NCBI GenBank assembly: GCA_003155795.1
Contig: PMEM01000048.1
Span: 1 to 51,175 of the forward strand
DNA length: 51,175 nucleotides
Direction of reading: 5' to 3'
Source: Gemmatimonadota bacterium
GTDB taxonomy: Bacteria; Gemmatimonadota; Gemmatimonadetes; Gemmatimonadales; Gemmatimonadaceae
The position numbers were made by a program, and so were the translations under genes. Below the pieces are notes generated by a model. That model ran no database searches and was not told where the DNA came from. It worked only from the letters and a program-made list of their open reading frames with translations. Below, piece by piece: positions 38,969-46,756 of this stretch (positions are counted from its first letter, which is position 1; the number at the start of each line of letters is the position of its first letter).

Positions 38969-39924
38969 GCGATCGACCTCAGAAATTGTTCGCAGTCGCG
39001 AATCCCATAGGCCATCCGGTCCCAGCGATTATCCGGCAACGCCACCGGCGATGACTCGGCCAGTACCCAGCGCGATACTTCGTTGGCGCGCGCGGCCAGG
39101 TCATCGCCAATCGCGACTTCGATGCGCACAAGCCCGAACATCGCGTCGTGACCGCGCGGATCACGTAACCTGAGATACCAGCTCGCGACAGGGCTCCGCG
39201 TTTGAGATGGCGGCGCAAATACTGAGCTGCGCTCTCCGCACTTGAGCGACATCACGACGTCCAGCGCGTCTCCGTCAGCGAAAAGTGTGTGGTGACTCTT
39301 TATGACACCAATTGCGCAACGCGACGCAGCAACTCGAGGAGTGCCGCTGATTCCGCCATCCACGAAGAGCGGCTCTGCACCGTCAATGCACCATTCCGCT
39401 GCAAGGCTCTGCTCCGCATCCTCACGATCGCGCCCAATACGTTCAAGCGCGACCGCGCGCAGCGCGGCCGGATGTCGCGAGACCAGCTCCTTCGTGCGGA
39501 CGTTGTAGCTGGTGTCAACGATCTCGAATCCCTCGATGTGCGCACGCCCCTCGCAACCGAGCAGAGCCAGAGGCATGTATAGTCTCCGCAAGATGATCGG
39601 TGCGCGACCGCCCCACGTCACATACCGCCTGTCGACACGTACTCTGATCGCTGCCGCGACGGAACCATCTATTATCGGAACCCCTCGACGATGACACAGA
39701 ATCTTCGCCCGCTGAATGCCATCCAGAAATCCAGCAAAGCGAACCTCCGGATCGCCATCGATCCGATGAGCCCGCAGCCGCTGACCCTCCAGCAAGTCCG
39801 CGGATGCAATGTGTGGTGCCTCGTTATACGCGCCTGCATAGCTGTCGTCGGTCGGCGCGTCTGATTCAACTATCTCAGCATCCGGAAGCAGCGATTGTAT
39901 TGCACGAAGCGCGTCAATTGACAC
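38965..39924 (-). CDS. NurA-like 5'-3' nuclease
   Basis: About 319 residues with the NurA layout: an N-terminal Asp in GFLDGIQRAKI (about D68) and the second Asp in EPLFVDGGISGTPRV (about D189), followed by AIGVIKSHHTLF. A later region (FGLVRIEVAI) and a final WDRMAYGIRDCEQFL are also NurA-like. NurA degrades 5' strands with HerA to make 3' overhangs for RecA/RadA-type recombination. The GTG at 39924 (preceded by GTGGGA) is chosen; an in-frame GTG at 39951 would add 9 residues. It overlaps the HerA start by 4 nt. Confidence 0.87.
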   Translation of the reverse strand: MSIDALRAIQSLLPDAEIVESDAPTDDSYAGAYNEAPHIASADLLEGQRLRAHRIDGDPEVRFAGFLDGIQRAKILCHRRGVPIIDGSVAAAIRVRVDRRYVTWGGRAPIILRRLYMPLALLGCEGRAHIEGFEIVDTSYNVRTKELVSRHPAALRAVALERIGRDREDAEQSLAAEWCIDGAEPLFVDGGISGTPRVAASRCAIGVIKSHHTLFADGDALDVVMSLKCGERSSVFAPPSQTRSPVASWYLRLRDPRGHDAMFGLVRIEVAIGDDLAARANEVSRWVLAESSPVALPDNRWDRMAYGIRDCEQFLRSIA

Positions 39925-40192
39925 CGATGTCCCACGCTTGCTCCAGATCACCCTTGGAGTACACCCTGAAGGCCGTCAGGGTCTGCGTCTTCTGCAGTCC
40001 AGGTGCAGCGGCGATCTCTTCTGTAACGACGCGCGCCACGCTTTCAAAGTCAGGAACTTCGATCAAGGCGACGAGATCCCAATCGCCACTTACAGAATAC
40101 ACGCGCGACACCCCTTCAATCCCGGCCAGCTTGGTGGCACATTGCGGGATCCGCTGCGGGTCGGCCCTCACCAGCACGATGGCGGAGATCAT
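39914..40192 (-). CDS. Lrp/AsnC ligand-binding (RAM) domain protein without DNA-binding domain
   Basis: A 92-residue stand-alone RAM domain: ISAIVLVRADPQRIPQCATKL, then GVSRVYSVSGDWDLVALIEVP and a C-terminal helix-strand unit (VVTEEIAAAPGLQKTQTLTAF). In full-length Lrp-family regulators this domain binds amino acids and makes octamers; here the helix-turn-helix is missing, as in known stand-alone RAM proteins. It starts the leftward operon and overlaps nurA by 11 nt. It is divergent from the helicase-like gene with only 27 nt between start codons. Confidence 0.88.
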   Translation of the reverse strand: MISAIVLVRADPQRIPQCATKLAGIEGVSRVYSVSGDWDLVALIEVPDFESVARVVTEEIAAAPGLQKTQTLTAFRVYSKGDLEQAWDIGVN

Positions 40193-40219
40193 CCAATAAC
40201 ATTACCGAGCGAACACCGA

Positions 40220-41728
40220 ATGGAACAGGCCGAGCGCAGCACGGCTTCACGCAGCCAGAACGTCGTCCACTTTCTCCCGAGGACGACCGACGCGCTCGCG
40301 CGCGTCATTCTGCCCGGCCTGGAGCGCATCGACCCATCCCAAGCCTCTCTCCAGGTAATGATCGTCACGCCTGACGCGGAGTCCGCAGTCGTGGTGGGAA
40401 ACACCATTGCGGCCGTGAGCGGCGCCCACGGGGTGGAAGTCCTCCCGGTAACCTCCGCCAACCGTGCCGCACGCATGCTCACGGAACGCCCGGTTCACGC
40501 GATTGCAGGCCCCGCCACGGAAATCCAGGCCCTGATCCAGCGGTCCGCGATCAAACTCGACGCTCTCCGAACGATCGTTCTGGCGTGGATAGACGACGAC
40601 CTCGCCAACAGCCCCCTGACACTTCCCGCCCTGGAATCGATATTCGGTGAGTTGCCCAAGGAAACGACCCGCGTGATGATCGCGCGCCGCGAAACGCCCG
40701 AAGTCGAGAAACTGATAGACAGCTACCTCCGTACTGCGCGGCGAATGACGCCATCTGAAGCGGAAGAGTCGCCTGTGCCCCAGATCGCTCCCGCCGCGCC
40801 GTCCGTCCATTACGTCAGTGTCAGCTCTGCTTCAAGACCGGCCGCACTTCGACGGCTCCTCGACGATCTCGATCCACCATCCGCGACGATCGTTGTCCGC
40901 GACGCAGGATCTGAAGCAGACGCGACGCAAACAGTCCGTAGCCTCGGCTATCGCCGGACCGACGACCCGATCAGGGTATCGCGCTACGACTCGATACCGG
41001 CCAGCCATACGGTAATCCTTTACGACTCACCGGTCATGCCAAGTGAGATCGCGGCGGCCTCCGGCGTCGGTCCCGTACAAATCGTTGCACTCGCAACACC
41101 TCGGGACATGATCGCGCTGCACGAATTGACGGACAGCGCGGCGCCGCTGACGCTCGAAGGGCCTGGCTCCGCCGCCCGGTCGCGTGACGCGACATTGCGC
41201 GAGGAGCTCGTTGTCATCCTGTCGCAGGGAGTGGCAACACGGGAAATGATTGCGCTGGAACCGTTGCTCGAGCGCTACGACGGAATCGAGATCGCAGCAG
41301 CGGCAATCCGATTGCTCGACGCTGAGCGCGCTCACGGCAAATTGATACCGGCGCATGGACTGCGGCTGATTACGTCGCCAGCCACAGATCGACCATCGCG
41401 CGACAGCCGTGGCGATAGTCGTAGCGACAGCCGCGGTGAAAAGCGCGACTCGCGGCCCCCGCGCGAGGCGCACGGTCGGGACGATCGTCCGCCTAGCAAG
41501 GAATTCCGCGGCCCACCCAGAGGCGGCGCGCGCCCGGACCGCGGCGCCGAGCGTAAGACGTGGAGTCCGCGGCCGCCGCGAGGTGACGCGCCTCCCGCTG
41601 GCGAGCGACGGGAACGGGACCTCGGTCGAGGACCCCGCTCGGGCGCTTCACATCGCGACGATCGCGGTGGAAGGCCCGGTGGAAGGCCCGGTGGACCGCC
41701 GCGTCGTCCGCGACCCTTCGAACGGTAA
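40220..41728 (+). CDS. Degenerate DEAD-box helicase-like protein with Arg/Gly-rich tail (pseudo-helicase)
   Basis: A 502-residue protein. Segments match DEAD-box RNA helicases in order: VILPGLERIDPSQ, LQVMIVTPDAESAVVV (motif Ia), RPVHAIAGPATEIQALI (motif Ib, TPGR gone), LDALRTIVLAWIDDDL where DEAD should be, ETTRVMIARRETPEVEKLI where SAT should be, and ALRRLLDDLDPPSATIVV at the start of domain 2. LEPLLERYDGIEIAAAAIRLL resembles the helical region after the core in DeaD. No Walker A (GxGKT), DEAD, SAT or HRxGRxGR remains. The final ~110 residues are rich in R, G, P, D and S, a tail that suggests RNA binding. The ATG is at 40220; upstream in-frame codons belong to the opposite gene. Confidence 0.82.
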   Translation: MEQAERSTASRSQNVVHFLPRTTDALARVILPGLERIDPSQASLQVMIVTPDAESAVVVGNTIAAVSGAHGVEVLPVTSANRAARMLTERPVHAIAGPATEIQALIQRSAIKLDALRTIVLAWIDDDLANSPLTLPALESIFGELPKETTRVMIARRETPEVEKLIDSYLRTARRMTPSEAEESPVPQIAPAAPSVHYVSVSSASRPAALRRLLDDLDPPSATIVVRDAGSEADATQTVRSLGYRRTDDPIRVSRYDSIPASHTVILYDSPVMPSEIAAASGVGPVQIVALATPRDMIALHELTDSAAPLTLEGPGSAARSRDATLREELVVILSQGVATREMIALEPLLERYDGIEIAAAAIRLLDAERAHGKLIPAHGLRLITSPATDRPSRDSRGDSRSDSRGEKRDSRPPREAHGRDDRPPSKEFRGPPRGGARPDRGAERKTWSPRPPRGDAPPAGERRERDLGRGPRSGASHRDDRGGRPGGRPGGPPRRPRPFER

Positions 41729-41734
41729 GTCGCC

Positions 41735-42346
41735 GTGAGTGTCGGATACCAGCACACCGGCGGCTGGATCGAAGTAATCGCTGGCGTCATGTTCAGCGGG
41801 AAGAGCGAGGAATTGATTCGCCGGATACGGCGCGCTTTGATCGCCCGCAAGCGGGTACAGGTCTTCAAATCCCGACTGGACGAGCGATACGCGGGCATCA
41901 ATGCGGTCTCGAGCCACGATGGGCGGACGGTCGAGGCAATTCCCATCGACACGTCGGCGCAGATCGCGCAGAGGCTCGATCCAACCGCGCAGGTAATCGG
42001 CATCGATGAAGCTCAATTCCTGGATGCTGGTATCGTGCAACTCGTTACGACACTTGCGGAAACGGGGCGTCGCGTGATAATCGCTGGCACAGACACAGAT
42101 TTCCGCGGCGAGCCCTTTGGCGCGATGCCTCAACTGATGGCCGTCGCGGAGACCGTCGACAAACTGAATGCGATATGCGTCCTGTGTGGCGGACCTGCAA
42201 CGCGCAATCAGCGGCTGATCGACGGCAGGCCTGCACCGTACGAAAGCCCGCAGATCATGGTCGGCGCTGCCGACAAGTACGAAGCACGATGCCGGATGTG
42301 CCACAGCGTACCTCGTATCGATGCGGCACAGGTACGTTTATTCTGA
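41735..42346 (+). CDS. tdk: Thymidine kinase (type II)
   Basis: A 203-residue TK that phosphorylates thymidine to dTMP. The P-loop is [17 protein letters not shown] (residues ~17-33), Walker B is [10 protein letters not shown], the lasso region has [12 protein letters not shown], and zinc-binding cysteines occur as CVLCGG and CRMCH. GTG start 6 nt after the helicase-like gene, so it is probably cotranscribed with it. A strong palindrome follows the gene. Confidence 0.95.
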   Translation: MSVGYQHTGGWIEVIAGVMFSGKSEELIRRIRRALIARKRVQVFKSRLDERYAGINAVSSHDGRTVEAIPIDTSAQIAQRLDPTAQVIGIDEAQFLDAGIVQLVTTLAETGRRVIIAGTDTDFRGEPFGAMPQLMAVAETVDKLNAICVLCGGPATRNQRLIDGRPAPYESPQIMVGAADKYEARCRMCHSVPRIDAAQVRLF

Positions 42347-42390
42347 GTTGTCTACGCATTACGCCGCCGACAACCTGCGTAGCTACGCAA

Positions 42391-42417
42391 ATGGGCCCGG
42401 AAATTTTCCGGGCCCAT
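42391..42417. terminator. Perfect hairpin between convergent tdk and pilX-like genes
   Basis: A perfect inverted repeat ATGGGCCCGGAAA / TTTCCGGGCCCAT of 13 bp with a single central T lies 45 nt after tdk and 35 nt from the end of the opposite gene. It lacks a clear run of T on either side, so it may act as a bidirectional stop with a factor or simply stabilise both mRNA ends. A second palindrome (TGCGTAGCTACGCA) lies at 42376-42389. Confidence 0.6.
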
Positions 42418-42451
42418 CTGTCATCCAGACCGCTTCAGCAATTCGCCCCGT

Positions 42452-44491
42452 TCACGGAGTGAGAGAGTTGAAAAGCGCCGCGACGTTAAACCCGGACGGA
42501 TCGATTTCGTAGTATCGGTTATCCGTGTAACGACCTGTGGTCGGAAAGTACGGCGGTGGATTGTACAACGCGCACTTGTCATAGCTGTAGCGCTTGGCGA
42601 AGCCACTTCCGTTCGAGAGACCGACAGCACCGCGCTGCTGTTGAATGATTCCGCCGGTGAGGTAAAGACAGCCGCGACCGTTGTTGGTGCCCTCGCAATC
42701 GTTGGCGTTGGTCGGCCCGCTATCGTAGTTCTCGACGCCGAAAGCAGTATTCAATGCCATCATCACACCCTGGATGAACACGTCCTTCGTGTCGTCCATG
42801 TTCGTATACCCGAGCCCTGACAGGCTTGGCGGATCCTGTAGCAGGTTATCCGCGACCATTATGTTGTTGCCCGAGATGATTCCGAGCATGTCCGCGGTGC
42901 AATTGTTGAGCGATGGATCGGTCACGTATTTCACATCTCGCAAGATGGCAACGTTCCCCGTCGCGTAGAGCGTGACGCGCCCGCGAAGTGTACCACTGAT
43001 ACCAGTCGTACCACCTACGTAGATGACGCCCTTGGTACCGGCATTAAGTCCGCGATACAGGGGATAAAGATAGCTTGCTTCTGCGGGGTAGAGCGCGGAG
43101 AGTTGCGGTGATACCGCGCCTGGATACGTCTTCCAGTACCCCATCGGGTTGCTGCTGGTTGCCGGGTAGAACGTCGTGCTGTCGCCAGCGATGTTCTGCA
43201 CGGCGCTCATGATCCAGGTGCCACCAAGTGAGCGCGCCTTGAGCGTGTCGGCTGAATATGCGGCCGTTGAGCGATAACTGACTGCCCTCAGATTCGGGTC
43301 GCCACCGAGGTAACAGCGAGCCGTGGACTGACCCAGCGTGTACTGTTCGCGCGTCGACGCAGTCGCGCTCGTGAGACGGGATATCAGTGTGCTGCTGTAG
43401 TTGCCCGATGCGGTAATGGCAAGCGAAAACCACTTCTTCGTGTTTTCCGACATTGGGACGAACGCAGGCCTACTGGGCGAGCCCAGTCCCGTGCCAGTAT
43501 TGGTGAACACGTACGTTGCACCGCAGTTATCTGCCTTGGAGCTTACGTCGGCGCGCAACCATGCCGCGCCAGCGTTGCTGATGTACACTCGGAAGAAGCC
43601 GTCGTCAGCGCCCGTCAGCGGTAGTCCAGTCGCGCCGCCACCCGCGCCACCATTCAACGGCCGCGCGACAAACTCGATTCGCATCTTCGCCTGGTCGACC
43701 GTGCTCGAATTGGGCGCAGTGAAATTGAAATTACCCGCCGACGCATAGCCGGCGAGGTTCGCCAGCACAGTGTTGTTGGGTAGCACGATTGGCTTCTGAT
43801 TCTCGGAATATCCCAGGTCGAATGTTCCGTACGGCTTGCCGTCGATTGTTGATGCCGTTCCAACGGAGCCGTGGAATCTGGCCGTACCGGAACCGATGTG
43901 CAGCTGGTCATTCGACCAGACTGGTCCCCACAACTGGTCATTGTTGTTGAAGTAGATCGTGGTGCCGTTGTTCGATTCCTGATTTGACCAGTAAGCGAAT
44001 TTTGCGAAGCTCTCACGGGCAAGTTCAAGCCGGCGGATAACCTGCGCACCGGTCTGATTCTGCACGATCGCTACCACGCTCACAAAACGACCGAACTGGC
44101 CGGTGTTGGAGCTGGTGGGGCCCAGATACATGCTCGCGGTCAGCCCTGGAAGTGGCGTTCCATTCGCGTCCTTCACTGTAGCATTATTCAACACCGTCCT
44201 ATAGCCGGTGTCCGGTGCTGCTAGCGGATCGAAGTTAAGTGTGCTCTTCCCCATCGCGAGCACCGCCTCGGCAGCGTAGCGCATGTTGCGCTCCTGATCG
44301 TAGGTCAGCGCGAGCATCTGGTCGTTCGCACCAAGATAGATCGCTGACGTAGCGAGGCTCGCCAGAGAAAGTGTGAGAACGAGCGTGAGTATGAGCGCCG
44401 AGCCGCGGCGGTCAAAGCCCCGCTTCATAGTTCGACGACTTTTCCATGCGCGAACTTTCTTCGCGAGGATGTCAAGGTGCTTAGAGAACAT
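42452..44491 (-). CDS. PilX-like minor pilin, very long
   Basis: A 679-residue protein with a pilin-type N-terminus: RRG then SALILTLVLTLSLASLATSA, a hydrophobic helix that follows a Gly. The +5 Glu of normal pilins is absent, as is common in PilX/GspK-type pilins. After the helix come long Gly/Thr/Asn-rich segments with short beta runs, and Cys-containing ends (CALYNPPPYFP). PilX in other species is about 200 residues, so the extra ~450 are unusual. The start 44491 follows GGGGGA; another ATG is at 44494. It is last of the minor-pilin operon. Confidence 0.75.
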   Translation of the reverse strand: MFSKHLDILAKKVRAWKSRRTMKRGFDRRGSALILTLVLTLSLASLATSAIYLGANDQMLALTYDQERNMRYAAEAVLAMGKSTLNFDPLAAPDTGYRTVLNNATVKDANGTPLPGLTASMYLGPTSSNTGQFGRFVSVVAIVQNQTGAQVIRRLELARESFAKFAYWSNQESNNGTTIYFNNNDQLWGPVWSNDQLHIGSGTARFHGSVGTASTIDGKPYGTFDLGYSENQKPIVLPNNTVLANLAGYASAGNFNFTAPNSSTVDQAKMRIEFVARPLNGGAGGGATGLPLTGADDGFFRVYISNAGAAWLRADVSSKADNCGATYVFTNTGTGLGSPSRPAFVPMSENTKKWFSLAITASGNYSSTLISRLTSATASTREQYTLGQSTARCYLGGDPNLRAVSYRSTAAYSADTLKARSLGGTWIMSAVQNIAGDSTTFYPATSSNPMGYWKTYPGAVSPQLSALYPAEASYLYPLYRGLNAGTKGVIYVGGTTGISGTLRGRVTLYATGNVAILRDVKYVTDPSLNNCTADMLGIISGNNIMVADNLLQDPPSLSGLGYTNMDDTKDVFIQGVMMALNTAFGVENYDSGPTNANDCEGTNNGRGCLYLTGGIIQQQRGAVGLSNGSGFAKRYSYDKCALYNPPPYFPTTGRYTDNRYYEIDPSGFNVAALFNSLTP

Positions 44492-44502
44492 CATTCCCCC
44501 GT

Positions 44503-45684
44503 TTATGGAACTGTAACCTGACTGCTCTGCGAAACGGTGGAAAACTGGCCACCGCAGTCCTCGGCGGCCACACCGTATATCCACTGCTCACCAGACAGAA
44601 CTTGCGTATCGGTAAAGCTGTAACTCGGAAGGCCAGCCGGTATGGCGGCCAACGGGTCAGCAAATGCACCCGCTGCGGTCCTGCGATATATCACGTATTT
44701 CTCTACATCCTTTTCACCGCCTGTCTCATCGCTCGCCGGGTTCCATGTAAGCACGACCTTGCCGGGAGCGACGGCCGCCGACACTGATTGCGCGAAGACG
44801 GGCGCTTCACCGCAGGTTGCAAGATTCAGCAACCCTGCGTTGAGCAAACGTACGGACGCATCGGCGACCTGGACCGTGGTCGAACCATTACGTTCAATGA
44901 AACTGCCCTTCAGGTGAATCTTGACGAATCGAATCTGATCTGTCAGCGCAGATGAGGCCGTGTCATCGGGTGCACCGTGAACGGCCACGTGAAATGCCGG
45001 AAGTGAGGTGGTCGGCACGTCGGTTGGTAAGTTGAGGGCGGACAGTATCTGATATGTGAACGGTGGCGTCAACGGATCGAGAATCAATCCACGAGCAAGA
45101 GTATCGATCGGCATCGCATTGACTCTGCGAAACAGCGCGTACCTGCCGTTTGACCCTGGGCTGTTGTCTGCTGCAACCCAGAACGAGATCGTCTCCGCAT
45201 CGCTCGGCGGACCGCCTCCTCGATAATACGAAACGGTGGGCCAGATTCTCGTCGAGAGTGGCAGAGTCACTTGTTGAGACGGCGTCATGCTCATCGTCGA
45301 ACCAATCGGAAGATCCGGATCGTAATAGACCGCGCCAAACGCACCGCCTTCGGCCGCGGTATCGCGCGCGGCATAGTCAGCGTCGAAGGTTACAGCGTAT
45401 GGATCGGCCTGGATCAGGAGCGGCTGCTGGTCGGCGACGCCGGCGCCGGCAACGCGAAGTTGTCGCTCGATAGTCGATGTCGCGAAGCGCACGTTCTGCT
45501 GCGCGTCAGACCTGCCGGCGGTGCTTCCCATCGCTTGCACCTGCGTGCGGAACAGCGGAATTGCCGTAGCAAATACCAGCAGGAGGATCGTGATCGAGAT
45601 CATGACCTCCAGCAGAGTAAAGCCATCGTGCTGCGCGCGGCGGAAGGCACTGCGCGACCGGCGGCGCAAGTTCAGATTCATCAT
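44503..45684 (-). CDS. PilW-like minor pilin
   Basis: A 393-residue prepilin. The cleavage site is HDG then FTLLEVMISITILLLVFATA, with Glu5 present. The rest contains loops and a C-terminal fibronectin III-like domain (AAVAPGKVVLTWNPASDETGGEKDVEKYVIYRRT, then YSFTDTQVLSGEQWIYGVAAED). The ATG at 45684 has GAGGTG 6 nt upstream. It follows pilV-like by 10 nt. The end lies 11 nt from the start of the PilX-like gene. Confidence 0.85.
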   Translation of the reverse strand: MMNLNLRRRSRSAFRRAQHDGFTLLEVMISITILLLVFATAIPLFRTQVQAMGSTAGRSDAQQNVRFATSTIERQLRVAGAGVADQQPLLIQADPYAVTFDADYAARDTAAEGGAFGAVYYDPDLPIGSTMSMTPSQQVTLPLSTRIWPTVSYYRGGGPPSDAETISFWVAADNSPGSNGRYALFRRVNAMPIDTLARGLILDPLTPPFTYQILSALNLPTDVPTTSLPAFHVAVHGAPDDTASSALTDQIRFVKIHLKGSFIERNGSTTVQVADASVRLLNAGLLNLATCGEAPVFAQSVSAAVAPGKVVLTWNPASDETGGEKDVEKYVIYRRTAAGAFADPLAAIPAGLPSYSFTDTQVLSGEQWIYGVAAEDCGGQFSTVSQSSQVTVP

Positions 45685-45694
45685 GCGATTCACC

Positions 45695-46084
45695 TCAAAA
45701 GGGCGCGATGATCGTGGTGCGCTTGATTGGCGTATCAAGACGCGAATTTGCGACCGTTACCGTAACTGTCTTGTAATCGTAGAAATCCGCCGATCCGCCG
45801 CCCGTGTGGCTGACGACCGTCGTCCGCGTGTAGCCGACGTACGGAGTCGTCATGTTGGTTGTGCCCGGATACAGCGTATCAATCGCTGAGTACCGAGGCG
45901 CATTCTTGATCTCTTCAAGGCGTTGCGAGGCGATCTCATTCGCGGTGTTCTTGACGTCGCTCACGGCGACGATGTGCGCAAACTTTCCCATGAAGCCCGC
46001 GATACCGAGCATGGCTGTGGAAAGTATGGTGACGGCAATCATCACCTCTATAAGGGTCATACCCTTGCGTGCTTTTCTCATCAT
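45695..46084 (-). CDS. PilV-like minor pilin
   Basis: A 129-residue prepilin with the cleavage site ARKG then MTLIEVMIAVTILSTAMLGIAG. The Glu5 is present and Met is the first residue of the mature protein. The rest is short and includes NTANEIASQRLEEIKN, a typical start of the alpha-1 C-terminal region. PilV proteins help start pilus assembly. The ATG overlaps the GspH/FimT-like stop as ATGA (46081-46084). Confidence 0.87.
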   Translation of the reverse strand: MMRKARKGMTLIEVMIAVTILSTAMLGIAGFMGKFAHIVAVSDVKNTANEIASQRLEEIKNAPRYSAIDTLYPGTTNMTTPYVGYTRTTVVSHTGGGSADFYDYKTVTVTVANSRLDTPIKRTTIIAPF

Positions 46085-46641
46085 AGTCCGGCTCCCATCC
46101 AGGTACTTCCGTTGTAACGGTACAGCTGCACACGTCCGGTAGCCTGCCGGACGTGTATTGCACGCTCATCCGTCAAATTGGTTCTGTGCGAAGTCAGGTA
46201 CAATTCGAGCTCACTGCTCAGCGCGCCGTCTCGGTGGTAATAGACGGTCGGGTAATTGTCGCGCGAAGACAGGCTGGTTCCCACCACCGATGCGCCAGCG
46301 GCCATCTGAACTCCCGATGGCGGTACGACAAAACGATTCCCGTCATCCAGCGGCGACCATTTGATGGTTTCGCCGGGATCGTACTGGTGGTTGTTATTGA
46401 CGTCGTAAACGACGCGAATGCGCTTGCCCGCGGTGTCGAAACTGACCATCACATCTGTTTGCCGAAGGATCGCGAAGCGCTGAGCCTGCTGCAGCACGAT
46501 CTGCACGGTGTGCATACCGGTATCCGCGTCGAACTGCGCCGAGCGGATTCGGGGTAGCGCCAGAGCTGCGAGGATGCCCACAATGGTCACCACGATAAGC
46601 AGCTCGATCAGCGTGAATGCTTCGCGAACGGATTTCGGCAT
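46081..46641 (-). CDS. GspH/FimT-like minor pilin
   Basis: A 186-residue prepilin with VREA then FTLIELLIVVTIVGILAALALPR. The residue before the cleavage point is Ala, where Gly is usual; prepilin peptidase tolerates this in some proteins. The C-terminal globular part has ILRQTDVMVSFDTAGKRIRVVYD and AIHVRQATGRVQLYRYN, as in the GspH/FimT family. It is first in the operon; a 115 nt gap to the divergent regulator probably holds the promoter. No good Shine-Dalgarno is seen. Confidence 0.83.
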   Translation of the reverse strand: MPKSVREAFTLIELLIVVTIVGILAALALPRIRSAQFDADTGMHTVQIVLQQAQRFAILRQTDVMVSFDTAGKRIRVVYDVNNNHQYDPGETIKWSPLDDGNRFVVPPSGVQMAAGASVVGTSLSSRDNYPTVYYHRDGALSSELELYLTSHRTNLTDERAIHVRQATGRVQLYRYNGSTWMGAGL

Positions 46642-46756
46642 GCTGAGAAAGTAGGGATCGCCGGAAGCGTGAGTCGTCACGCGGCCGGACGTTCTTGTCA
46701 CTAAATGCGAGTATCGGCGTCCTGTGAAACAACCAAAGCGTGCCGACACTAATTCC

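Noticed and set aside
38965..39951. HerA-NurA as part of an anti-phage island
   Set aside because: HerA-nuclease pairs occur in defence systems, but here they are coupled with Mre11/Rad50 and stand among housekeeping genes; no integrase, toxin or other defence gene is near.
40220..41728. Pseudogene status of the helicase-like gene
   Set aside because: The frame is intact over 502 codons with uniform codon use and is closely followed by tdk; decay would be expected to give stops or frameshifts.
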